NCBI RefSeq assembly: GCF_002420705.1
Contig: NZ_DIIM01000003.1
Span: 329,923-393,922 of the forward strand
Source of the DNA: Sphingobacterium sp. UBA5670
Lineage (GTDB): Bacteria; Bacteroidota; Bacteroidia; Sphingobacteriales; Sphingobacteriaceae
Direction: 5' to 3'
Length of the DNA stretch: 64,000 nt
Shown: positions 42,867 to 51,073 of the stretch, piece by piece
Numbering within the stretch: position 1 is the stretch's first letter
Layout of the letters: each line of letters opens with the position of its first letter
The notes under the pieces: model-generated
Databases searched by the model: none
Told to the model about the DNA's origin: nothing
The model's input: only the letters and a program-made list of their open reading frames with translations
Program-made: the position numbers and the translations under genes

Positions 42867-43331
42867 ATGGAAGACAAGAAGATTTCGATATTGTACGTTG
42901 ATGACGAAGAAAACAATTTGTTTTCTTTTAAAGCGACATTTCGACTAAAGTATAAAGTGTTTACGGCAATAAGCGGTGCCGATGCAATCGATATTGTCAA
43001 AAACAACGAAATACATATTATCATTACTGATCAACGGATGCCAGAAATGACTGGTGTGGAGTTTTTGGAAGAAATTATCAAGATTAATGCAGCCCCAATG
43101 CGTATCCTTCTGACGGGATATACAGACATGGCAGCCGTTGTTGATGCTGTCAATAAAGGGAAAATCTTTCATTATCTCAATAAGCCTTGGAGTGAAGAGG
43201 AACTTGATCAGACGATACAACGCGCTTATGAAGTCTATGCTGAGCGTCAAAAGATTGTGGAGACCAATTCTCAGCTCGAGACTTCTAATGATCAATTGGA
43301 GTTTTTACTTCGTCAGAAGCTACTTTCCTAA
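42867..43331 (+). CDS. Single-domain response regulator (receiver plus coiled coil)
   Basis: 154 residues. Receiver domain 5-120: acidic pair Asp12-Asp13, phospho-acceptor Asp55 (IITDQRMPE), Thr83 (LLTGYTD) and Lys106 (YLNKPWSEEEL). Residues 120-150 form a short coiled coil (VETNSQLETSNDQLEFLL). No DNA-binding or enzymatic output domain, so it acts through a protein partner. It closely parallels the receiver of the kinase hybrid at 43430 (LYVDDEENNLFSFKA against LYIDDEVNNLVSFKA; VNKGKIF against VNKGHIF), pointing to duplication. The two genes face each other tail to tail. Confidence 0.93.
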   Translation: MEDKKISILYVDDEENNLFSFKATFRLKYKVFTAISGADAIDIVKNNEIHIIITDQRMPEMTGVEFLEEIIKINAAPMRILLTGYTDMAAVVDAVNKGKIFHYLNKPWSEEELDQTIQRAYEVYAERQKIVETNSQLETSNDQLEFLLRQKLLS

Positions 43332-43353
43332 AAAATTCTAATTTTAGGAAAGT
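43322..43353. terminator. Weak hairpin between the two convergent receiver genes
   Basis: ACTTTCCTAAAA (43322-43333) / TTTTAGGAAAGT (43342-43353), 12 perfect pairs, AT-rich; the stop codon of the first receiver lies within the left arm. A T-rich but broken tail follows. Confidence 0.45.
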
Positions 43354-43429
43354 TAACTTTTGTTCAAATGTCTGCTTAAGTTATAATAGTTCTCACTCGT
43401 TCCCCCCGCATACACTAGCCATGAGGGGC

Positions 43430-44515
43430 TTACTTGCTCGGTATGACGACTGTAAATGTGGTACCCTGATTTGGTTGTGATTGCACGTAAATTTTCCCTT
43501 GTAGTTTCAAGAGTGCGTTCTGAACATTATAGAGTCCAAATCCCATTCCCTTCGCTTGGTCACTGGCTCTAAAGAATAGTTTGAAGATATCTTCTACATA
43601 CTCTGGCGATATACCTATTCCGTTGTCACTTACATTAATTTTAGCTTTACGTTCTGACACAGAGACTGATAGTTTGACGAATTGATTTTCCTGTCCTTTA
43701 CGTTGGTATTTAAAAGCATTAGAGAGAAGATTATGCAAAATCAGTTCTAGAAGAGCTTTGTCCCCACTAAAAATTTCCTTTTGATCCACTGAAATTTCAA
43801 AAGCAATATCTTTATTTTGCGTGTACATGCTGTAAAACTGGCGTATGTTGCTAAAGAGTTCTTCGAAATTTATCTCGGATAGCATGAGTTCTCCCCTTCT
43901 CAAGAGATAATAGTCCCGTAGGCTGTCAATATAGGCATCTAAACTGACCAATGAACTATCCATTAGAGATAGCAATTCATGAATACGGTCTATGCTGTCA
44001 AACTCTAATCCAAGTTTCACTGCCGAAAGAACCCCTGTCAAAGGGTCACGAAGATCATGACTAACACTGTACGCAAACTTATCCAATTCATCATAAGCTT
44101 TTTGTAGCTCCTGATTTTTAACTTCCAGCATGGAGTTGGCTACATAAAATTTATTTGCTTCTTCTATCGCGGAAACGATTTCTTCATTCATCCAAGGTTT
44201 TCTGACAAACCTAAATATGTGGCCCTTATTAACTGCATCGATTACAGTTTCCATATTGGCATAGGCCGTTAAAAGAATACGGATCGGTTTTGGGAAATCT
44301 TTTTTGATGCGGTGTAAAAAGTCTATACCCATCTCATCAGGCATGCGCTGGTCACAGAAGATAATACGGATATCAGGATGAGTACGAAGTATCGTTTCGG
44401 CCTCACTCGTATTGGACGCTGTATGGATAGCATAATCGTATCTAAAGTTCGCTTTAAAGCTAACCAAATTGTTTACTTCGTCATCGATATATAATATTTC
44501 AAGCTCCCTCTGCAT
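43430..44515 (-). CDS. Receiver-histidine kinase hybrid
   Basis: 361 residues, soluble. Receiver 5-120 has Asp11-Asp12, phospho-Asp55 (IFCDQRMPD), Thr83 and Lys106 (VRKPW). A short helix (125-145) leads to HisKA with His153 (YSVSHDLRDPLTG), then HATPase_c with N box LLELILHNLLSNAFKYQ, G1 VSDNGIGIS, and G2 GMGFGLYNV. The order receiver then kinase means its activity is probably gated by phosphorylation from another kinase, most likely the 7TM kinase encoded 82 bases upstream. It is the last gene of the signalling operon. Confidence 0.93.
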   Translation of the reverse strand: MQRELEILYIDDEVNNLVSFKANFRYDYAIHTASNTSEAETILRTHPDIRIIFCDQRMPDEMGIDFLHRIKKDFPKPIRILLTAYANMETVIDAVNKGHIFRFVRKPWMNEEIVSAIEEANKFYVANSMLEVKNQELQKAYDELDKFAYSVSHDLRDPLTGVLSAVKLGLEFDSIDRIHELLSLMDSSLVSLDAYIDSLRDYYLLRRGELMLSEINFEELFSNIRQFYSMYTQNKDIAFEISVDQKEIFSGDKALLELILHNLLSNAFKYQRKGQENQFVKLSVSVSERKAKINVSDNGIGISPEYVEDIFKLFFRASDQAKGMGFGLYNVQNALLKLQGKIYVQSQPNQGTTFTVVIPSK

Positions 44516-44597
44516 AATTTTACTATATGGTTTATTCCCTTACAAAAGATATGAAAAAATAATAGTTAATTGAACTATTTTAAGTTTAATCGTGGTA

Positions 44598-46751
44598 CTA
44601 ATTGCTTTGTTGAATAGGAATGATAAGTGTAAAACTTGTACCCTGTCCTACTTCTGAATCTACAATAATTCGACCATGATGTTTCGCAATGGTATTATAG
44701 GCAATGGACATTCCCAAACCCGTACCCTCTCCCACATCTTTCGTAGTAAAAAAGGGTTCGAATATCCGTTCATGGATTTCTTTCGGAATCCCGATACCAT
44801 TGTCTGCAATTTTGATATACACAGACGCATTGTCTTCGGAGACACCTGTCTCAATCCATAGTTTACCACCAACATCGTGATTAAACTTCTTATTTACGGC
44901 GTAAATAGCATTTGTCACAATATTCAGGAAGACCTGGTTAAGTTTTCCGGCATGACATTCAACCTTGGGCATATCACCATAAACCTTATCAACTTCTATT
45001 GTGTTATTTAATAAGCTATTGAGGATAACCATTGTTGATCCTAGCCCCTCATTTAGATCTGCAAATTTTAACGTATCCTCGTCAACGCGAGAAAAGATCC
45101 GTAAGCTCTTTACTATTTCAGCGGTCCGGTGAGCACCATCGTGCATCCCCTTTAATAGAAAATCAACTTCCGTTTTCAGATAATCAATATCCAGATCATC
45201 TTTGAACTTCTTGATTTGAGTTTGTTTTTCTGCATCAGATATACCATCTTTAAAAGCTATGCGTTCTACTTCCTCCAGGGTTTCCCATATCATCTTGATA
45301 TCGCGTTTTAAAGGCGCGACATTCGACGTAACAAAGTTAATCGGGTTGTTAATCTCATGGGCGACTCCTGCTGTCAATTGACCAAGTGAGGCCATCTTCT
45401 CCGCTTCGACAAGCTGAGACTGTGTTTCCTTCAAGTGAGTAAGCGTGGTTTGCAGGGACTCGTTAGATTCTGTTAATTCACGTGTACGCTCATTTACTTT
45501 TTGCTCCAATACAATATTTTGTTCACGTATCAGTCTTTCGTTTTCTAGTGAAATCGCTAATTCTCTGACTTGTGATGCTTCTTTCTCTTCTTTTAAAATA
45601 TTAATACTATAGGCTAGACCGAAAGACAATAAGGCCATCTCCACAACAGATGCAATTTGTACAGAATTGCTGGTAAAATCGCTATACTTTAAGATGCCAT
45701 AATCTTTTAAAAGAAATATGACAGAACCCAACAGCAAGATTGTCCAGCCATACACAAAATATTTGGCAGGTTTATAACCATTTATCATCACACGATAAGA
45801 TAGGTAAAGGACAAATAAAGACCCCGCTCCTGTTGTTAGCTGCATCACCATGAAGGCCGGTTGTGTCAGGTTGAATAGTGTAAGAAGGCTGCCAACGACA
45901 AAAAGGACGATAAAAACAGTAATTACACGTCTTGACTGAGGAGCGTTTTTTTGTAATTGAAGAAATGAATCTGCAAAAAGCAGCGCGCATAATCCGGATA
46001 AACAGCCAAAGATAATAGGACCCTTTGTTGCAAAGTAAGTCCAATTTGGCCACAAATATTGAAAACTGTAACCTTTAATGCCCATTTGTGTTATTCCTGC
46101 ACAAAGAACATAAAGGACATAATACAGATAGCCCCTTTCACGAACAGAGAAAAATAGGAATAAATTGTATATCGCCATAATGCCGACAATACCAATATAG
46201 ATGCCGCTTAACAAACTGTCGTCATTCATCTCTTTTAAGAAACTGCGCTCGTTGCTTAAATAAATCGGGAGAATAATCTGTTCGGTACTTTTGACGCGAA
46301 GAAAAAAGATGGTCTTCTCGTTTCCAGGTAATTGAATGTCGAATGCGTAATTAGGAACTTTATATTTTCTAGTCGAAAAAGATTGATGTTCGCCCAGCTT
46401 GATCGATTTATAACTCCCATTTGATGATGGTGCAAAAAGTTCGACTTCATCCAGCAGAGGGTAGGCAATTTCAAGCAAGAGTTCAAGTTTCTCTTTGCCC
46501 TTATTGGTCACAGGCAATCGAAACCAGATATCAGCGGGAGATATACCCAAATTGGGAACCTTGCTTTCCAAAGCCTGAAAGGAAGCTGCCGAGGTATCTG
46601 CAAAGTCGGGTTCTCCCTGTCCTGTATAACGCTCCAAGCCATATCCAATCAACGTGCGCTGTGTCGAATGGTCGATAATAACCTCTCCAAAACATGTTGA
46701 ACTGCATGTAACAATAAATAGGAAGATCAAGTTAAGCCAGCATTTCATCAC
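44598..46751 (-). CDS. 7TM-DISM sensor histidine kinase
   Basis: 717 residues. Signal peptide 1-22; extracytoplasmic 7TMR-DISMED2-type beta domain at about 25-170 (SPADIWFRLPVTN); seven membrane helices at about 183-385; coiled coil 385-450 (LEQKVNERTRELTESNESL); HisKA with His465 (GVAHEINNPINF); HATPase_c at about 590-712 with N box NQVFLNIVTNAIYAV, IADNGIGIP, FEPFFTTK and GTGLGMS. DISMED2 domains are thought to bind carbohydrates or other small ligands. The two genes upstream in the operon encode a GNAT-like and a methyltransferase protein, so the ligand may be made next door (inference). Confidence 0.93.
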   Translation of the reverse strand: MMKCWLNLIFLFIVTCSSTCFGEVIIDHSTQRTLIGYGLERYTGQGEPDFADTSAASFQALESKVPNLGISPADIWFRLPVTNKGKEKLELLLEIAYPLLDEVELFAPSSNGSYKSIKLGEHQSFSTRKYKVPNYAFDIQLPGNEKTIFFLRVKSTEQIILPIYLSNERSFLKEMNDDSLLSGIYIGIVGIMAIYNLFLFFSVRERGYLYYVLYVLCAGITQMGIKGYSFQYLWPNWTYFATKGPIIFGCLSGLCALLFADSFLQLQKNAPQSRRVITVFIVLFVVGSLLTLFNLTQPAFMVMQLTTGAGSLFVLYLSYRVMINGYKPAKYFVYGWTILLLGSVIFLLKDYGILKYSDFTSNSVQIASVVEMALLSFGLAYSINILKEEKEASQVRELAISLENERLIREQNIVLEQKVNERTRELTESNESLQTTLTHLKETQSQLVEAEKMASLGQLTAGVAHEINNPINFVTSNVAPLKRDIKMIWETLEEVERIAFKDGISDAEKQTQIKKFKDDLDIDYLKTEVDFLLKGMHDGAHRTAEIVKSLRIFSRVDEDTLKFADLNEGLGSTMVILNSLLNNTIEVDKVYGDMPKVECHAGKLNQVFLNIVTNAIYAVNKKFNHDVGGKLWIETGVSEDNASVYIKIADNGIGIPKEIHERIFEPFFTTKDVGEGTGLGMSIAYNTIAKHHGRIIVDSEVGQGTSFTLIIPIQQSN

Positions 46752-46758
46752 TATAGTG

Positions 46759-47523
46759 CTATTTTTTTGCTTCAGCTATAACTAAATTCATAGAAACAAG
46801 GAAACAACCTGCTTCATCCGCTTGGTCTAATGTTTTTTGAAATTCTTCCATTTCAGCTACGCTCAATTTCTCTTTTTCGACCATCTCCAACAGAATTTTA
46901 TCTAGGAAAAGGTAGCGATTGGCCTCCTCTTTCGAACGTGTCACCATACAGAAAGTCTGCAATTGAACCTGCTTAAAGCCCTGAGCCAATAAGTTTGAGG
47001 TCAATTTATTCCCAGCCCAGCCGTTATTAACTTTTTCCTCTGTCAAATAATGGCATATCTTAGCCTCAATGTCAACATGCTTGCTATAAAACGTCAGACT
47101 ATTCCAAATTGTCTCAACGATTACCAGGGGTTGACCTTCACGCAAAACACGGTGAACTTCGGCAAACATTTTTTGTGGTTCCAGCAGGTGCTGTACAACA
47201 CGCTCCATTCTTATTCCAGAAATAGAATTGTCTGTAAAGCTAAGCTGATAAACCTCGCCCTGAACAAAGTCCACGTTTTTCACTTCTGTACTGCTCGTTT
47301 TGGCATGTTCTATTAAGGCCTTGTCATGATCTAATCCGACGACGAGAACATTATGCCCGAGCATATTTGCCAGGTTGATGGCATCCATACCCGTACCACA
47401 ACCAAGATCGACAACTACGCCCTCTTTAATGGTATTGAACGGGGTATATGAATGTATTTTTAACTGTTTAAGAAAATCGCCAGTATCCATTAAATAGCCG
47501 GCACCATAATGTTTTGTGTCCAT
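46759..47523 (-). CDS. Class I SAM-dependent methyltransferase (UbiE-like)
   Basis: 254 residues. Motif I VVDLGCGTGMDAINLA (37-52), acidic Asp in VGLDHDKALIEHA, motif II/III around GEVYQLSFTDNSISGIRMERVVQHL and FAEVHRVLREGQPLVIVE, as in small-molecule (UbiE/menG-like) methyltransferases. No RNA- or protein-binding extension. It begins on the base that ends the GNAT gene (one-base overlap) and ends 7 bases before the 7TM kinase gene, so it is tightly placed in the operon. The substrate is unknown; a product of the upstream acyltransferase is a reasonable guess. Confidence 0.87.
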   Translation of the reverse strand: MDTKHYGAGYLMDTGDFLKQLKIHSYTPFNTIKEGVVVDLGCGTGMDAINLANMLGHNVLVVGLDHDKALIEHAKTSSTEVKNVDFVQGEVYQLSFTDNSISGIRMERVVQHLLEPQKMFAEVHRVLREGQPLVIVETIWNSLTFYSKHVDIEAKICHYLTEEKVNNGWAGNKLTSNLLAQGFKQVQLQTFCMVTRSKEEANRYLFLDKILLEMVEKEKLSVAEMEEFQKTLDQADEAGCFLVSMNLVIAEAKK

Positions 47524-48362
47524 TACAAAATATTTAAATTACGATCATCTGGTCTATGATCTAATGATGTATGTTTCAGATTTTTAATAATCTCGTTTAA
47601 ATCCCATTGATCGAGATTGGGAATATCGATTTGATAGTGGATCTCGATCTCCTTATTCCGCAAAGTTTCTATGCGGACAATATTGGAATTATTACGTAGG
47701 GACAAAATTGCTTCTTTATTTTCTTGATCGGCTTCTGTCAAGGTGTCTAAATTTCGCATGATCATCACTGTGGCCAATAAATCCAATTTAGGATAATAGA
47801 AAGTACCGTTATTTCCAACGCTTGTATCAATTCGGTAGCCTACACTTTCTGCTAATTTCACTGTATAAGGCGCACATAAAGCAAACAGCGATTTAATGCC
47901 AACCTGTGTACTGATTGCTGCACCAGCTCTTGTTAAAAATATGCTCCCAATGCCATATCCAGCAATTTCCCTAGAGTTCCATAGACCACAGCCTTCACCA
48001 GTCCCCTGTTGCGCATAATCATAAACAAGGTCTAAGATTTTAGCATCCATCGCTCCCGTAGCCTGTTCAATCGGAAGTGGTTCGCTCCCTCCAGACACGT
48101 GAATACGTACGCCACCATAGACTTTATCGCCATCTAGTGATTCGACGATCAGTACGAATGAGGCGGGATTGTACATCCAGTCATTTTTCGAAGAAGTTAC
48201 TTTCTTTACGCCTATAGCGGTTAACACGTGAGCGTGTCCCTCTATGAATCGTTCACAGGTTTGGGGATCGTCGATAGCCCGAAATGCTCTTAGTCTTACT
48301 ACTGGACGTCCGTCGTTAAATAATAATGCCACCGAATGCTTTGATTTATCGTTTAAACGCAA
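47523..48362 (-). CDS. GNAT-fold protein, possible acyltransferase (function unknown)
   Basis: 279 residues if it starts at TTG 48362; a GTG ten codons later is the alternative, as no ATG is available before conserved sequence. Residues 20-180 read as a GNAT/autoinducer-synthase-like fold: VRLRAFRAI, SFVLIVESLDGDKVYGGVRIHV, then the cofactor-loop-like AGYGIGSIFLTRAG with the following helix and strand IKSLFALCAPYT and ESVGYRI (GNAT motifs A and B). The C-terminal 100 residues resemble nothing known to me. It is the first gene of the operon with a methyltransferase and two kinases. Acyl donor and acceptor cannot be told. Confidence 0.6.
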   Translation of the reverse strand: MRLNDKSKHSVALLFNDGRPVVRLRAFRAIDDPQTCERFIEGHAHVLTAIGVKKVTSSKNDWMYNPASFVLIVESLDGDKVYGGVRIHVSGGSEPLPIEQATGAMDAKILDLVYDYAQQGTGEGCGLWNSREIAGYGIGSIFLTRAGAAISTQVGIKSLFALCAPYTVKLAESVGYRIDTSVGNNGTFYYPKLDLLATVMIMRNLDTLTEADQENKEAILSLRNNSNIVRIETLRNKEIEIHYQIDIPNLDQWDLNEIIKNLKHTSLDHRPDDRNLNIL

Positions 48363-48503
48363 AACTAATCAATTAAATGCAAAGCTGTTTACTCTTCAAA
48401 TAAATTATACTGTAATGCAACCGCCTGCATCTTGTGATGGTAAAAATTGTTTGATTCCTTTTTCACCTTGAAGAGCCAAAATAGCCCGTTTTAACTGATG
48501 TCG

Positions 48504-48544
48504 TCGAAAATATATTTTATCATTGCGATCAAATATATTTTCGA
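48504..48544. repeat. 14-bp perfect inverted repeat upstream of the signalling operon
   Basis: TCGAAAATATATTT (48504-48517) and AAATATATTTTCGA (48531-48544), 13-base spacer. It lies in the 209-base gap between the amidohydrolase stop and the GNAT start. No T-run follows on the minus strand, so an operator is as likely as a terminator. Confidence 0.6.
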
Positions 48545-48571
48545 TATACAATAAATTCAGCGTTGGATATG

Positions 48572-49906
48572 TTAACGTTTTTGAAGGTTATTTTTATAAA
48601 TCTGACCATCTTTAATAATCAGCAAAAAGTTTTTACCTGGATCTGCTAATAGTTTTAAATTCTTAAGAGGATCTCCGTCAACGAGAAGTAGATCTGCCAA
48701 AGCCCCCTCTTCGATTGTTCCGAGCTTGCCAGGATAAGGACTTCTTAATCCCGAAAGCTGCAGGAGTTCGCCATTATCTTGGGTAACCATTTTAATGATC
48801 TCGGCATTCGTAAACCATTTCTGAAGGCGCAATATAAATTCGTTCTGTAATTTATTCAGATCAGGTTCGAAAAGAAAATCAGTGCCCCAGGCTAGCTTCA
48901 CACCTATTTTTTTAGCCATGGGCCATACTTTTTCCTGACCTTCGATGACAGGTTTTCGCTTAATTCTACGTTGTGGATCCATATCGGGAGTATCTTCTAT
49001 AAGATTCTGTAAACTGAGCCAAATATTTTTTTGCGCAATTAGCTGCAAGGTTTCTTCGTCGAGCAGCTGTCCGTGTTCTATACATTTTACACCTGCTTCG
49101 ATAGCTCTTCGTATTGCTCTAGGTGTATAGGCATGCACAGTGACATAGGTGCCCCAGTCTTCTGCCGCCTCCACCGCTGCTTTCATCTCGTCTAATGTAT
49201 ATTGTGTGACATCTACAGGATCATATGCTGAAGAAGTCCCACCGCCAGCCATGAGTTTGATTTGGCTGGCTCCAAACCTCAGATTCTCTCTTACTGCAGT
49301 CAGCACCTCGTCCCGTCCATCTGCAATAAATGTGGCGCCATAGCGTTCTGCACGAGAGACAATCCCGAAAAATCGCCGTGATTTCTCCTCTGGAGTACGA
49401 AAATCGCCATGTCCCGCAGTCTGGCTCACTGTAGCACCTGAAGGCCATATTCTCGGTCCCAGAAGTTTGCCTTTGTCAATAGCAGCCTTTAGTGGAAATA
49501 TTGGACCGCCGACATCCCTTACACTCGTAAAGCCCCGCATCAGCATCTGCTGTGCTGACTGACCCACTGTATTAATAAGAAACTCCTCGGATAGATCATT
49601 TTTCATCATTTGTGGCATTGTCAAAGCACCGAATACCAAATGAACATGGGCATCAATTAAACCTGGCATTAAGGTTTTACCTTTGCCGTCAATTTTGATT
49701 AGATCATTGCCCATCGCTTTAATTGGCAAGTCGCTGACGGTCTGTATAGTGTTCCCATTGATGAGAACATGTTTTGGCGGTGTCAACGTCTGGCTGCTAT
49801 AGTCGATCAGTTTAACATTCTCTATTAAAACCTGCTTTTGTTGGCCATAAATGGCTTGCACAGAAACCGTGCAGAAAAGGAAAGTAAGTAGTTGATGTAA
49901 GCGCAT
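48572..49906 (-). CDS. Exported amidohydrolase (imidazolonepropionase-like)
   Basis: 444 residues from ATG 49906, where a signal peptide begins (MRLHQLLTFLFCTVS, cleavage near IYGQ); an earlier start would place 12 residues before it. Amidohydrolase superfamily: metal ligands HxH in LIDAHVHL, possible Lys bridge in QIKLMAGGGTS, His in VTVHAYTPRA, His in CIEHGQLLD and Asp in LAWGTDFLFEPD. The pattern matches the prolidase/imidazolonepropionase-like secreted group that acts on dipeptides or cyclic amides. Substrate unknown. It is on its own transcript; the inverted repeat at 48504 follows it. Confidence 0.9.
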   Translation of the reverse strand: MRLHQLLTFLFCTVSVQAIYGQQKQVLIENVKLIDYSSQTLTPPKHVLINGNTIQTVSDLPIKAMGNDLIKIDGKGKTLMPGLIDAHVHLVFGALTMPQMMKNDLSEEFLINTVGQSAQQMLMRGFTSVRDVGGPIFPLKAAIDKGKLLGPRIWPSGATVSQTAGHGDFRTPEEKSRRFFGIVSRAERYGATFIADGRDEVLTAVRENLRFGASQIKLMAGGGTSSAYDPVDVTQYTLDEMKAAVEAAEDWGTYVTVHAYTPRAIRRAIEAGVKCIEHGQLLDEETLQLIAQKNIWLSLQNLIEDTPDMDPQRRIKRKPVIEGQEKVWPMAKKIGVKLAWGTDFLFEPDLNKLQNEFILRLQKWFTNAEIIKMVTQDNGELLQLSGLRSPYPGKLGTIEEGALADLLLVDGDPLKNLKLLADPGKNFLLIIKDGQIYKNNLQKR

Positions 49907-50117
49907 AGCAAGAAGAATTACATGGTTTAAATAATATGACAATCGCCAGTAGCCCCGAAGAACTATACAGTGCTTGAAAAAGTATCTTCTAAGTTAAATC
50001 ATAAATTCAATATATTTCAATTTTATGCTAAAAAATTTTAAATAGGCCTCTTCCCTACAAAAATCTGACATAATATGCTATTATCGATTTGAGGAAAAAT
50101 ACTAAATTTATGCAATT

Positions 50118-50990
50118 ATGATATTTAAAAGCCGAATCGGAAAATATCCTGGATGTGTAAATTCTAGGATCGCGTCAATGGGCGAAACGCTTACTTACGC
50201 TTTGCTGCTTGGCTTATCATCCTATTTATTCCTCATCGTTTTTCAACCGTTTGGGACATATAATTTTGATAATGCTTATAAATTTTGGTTATTGTCGGGA
50301 TATGGAATCATATTCGCGTTAGCCTACACTTTAGTTTCTATCCTTCTGTATAAAAAACAATGGACAATTGGAGCGGAGCTACTTCGTATTTCCCTTGTCT
50401 ACCTATTAGCTAGTTTTCTGAATTTCTTTTATCATAGTTATATGATTAATCATGGGCTGTTGCAGTGGAGTAACTTACCCTACATCGGATTATATACCTT
50501 ATCCTTGTATGTACCGATAGGATCAATCTATTTTCTGCTCCGTATCGACATGCATCGCCTTCAAGAAACAAAGAATCTAGCGCCAGCTGAAAAGATCAGC
50601 CTAGTTGCTCAACATGAATTTAAGGAAATAGATAATTGCTGTTTAAATGTGGTCAATATTCCCAACGGGAATCAAACATTCACTTTACTACGCAACGATT
50701 TTATTTTTGCAAAATCAATGGATAATTATTGTATGATCTATTATCGAAAAGACGATACAGTGGAAAAACAGATGGTGCGAATTACCTTGGCCCGATTGGA
50801 TCAATTATTAAATACGGGTACCGTTGTCCGCTGCCACAGATCCTATTTGGTCAATCTTGAAAAAATAATTGAAAAGGAAGGAAACACTCAAGGACTGCTA
50901 TTACGATTTGCCGGTACGGAAGATTGTGCTCTTGTCTCGAGGTCTGCTGTTGGGACAGTTAAATCTTATCTATTGAAAGCTCGTTCGTAA
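50118..50990 (+). CDS. Membrane-bound LytTR transcriptional regulator
   Basis: 290 residues. Four hydrophobic spans at about 20-40, 52-75, 88-110 and 120-142 are followed by a linker and a LytTR DNA-binding domain at about 185-288 (FIFAKSMDNYCMIYYRKDD, VRITLARLDQLL, VVRCHRSYLVNLEKI, LVSRSAVGTVKSYL). It has no receiver, so it senses through its membrane part or a partner. Such LytTR-membrane proteins are common in Bacteroidota. The CPBP protease gene begins 83 bases downstream; the spacer contains a direct repeat that may be its binding site. Confidence 0.9.
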   Translation: MIFKSRIGKYPGCVNSRIASMGETLTYALLLGLSSYLFLIVFQPFGTYNFDNAYKFWLLSGYGIIFALAYTLVSILLYKKQWTIGAELLRISLVYLLASFLNFFYHSYMINHGLLQWSNLPYIGLYTLSLYVPIGSIYFLLRIDMHRLQETKNLAPAEKISLVAQHEFKEIDNCCLNVVNIPNGNQTFTLLRNDFIFAKSMDNYCMIYYRKDDTVEKQMVRITLARLDQLLNTGTVVRCHRSYLVNLEKIIEKEGNTQGLLLRFAGTEDCALVSRSAVGTVKSYLLKARS

Positions 50991-51025
50991 CCTTGTCAAT
51001 CATCCCTAAAACATGCAGTATACCA

Positions 51026-51067
51026 CATAATTTTGTTCACTCTTTTACTAGAGCATAATTTTGCTCA
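51026..51067. promoter_or_regulatory. Direct repeat, candidate LytTR binding site
   Basis: CATAATTTTGTTCA (51026-51039) and CATAATTTTGCTCA (51054-51067), 13 of 14 bases alike, starts 28 bases apart. LytTR proteins bind paired direct repeats. The spacing is wider than the usual 21-22, so this is tentative. Confidence 0.45.
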
Positions 51068-51073
51068 AAAAAG

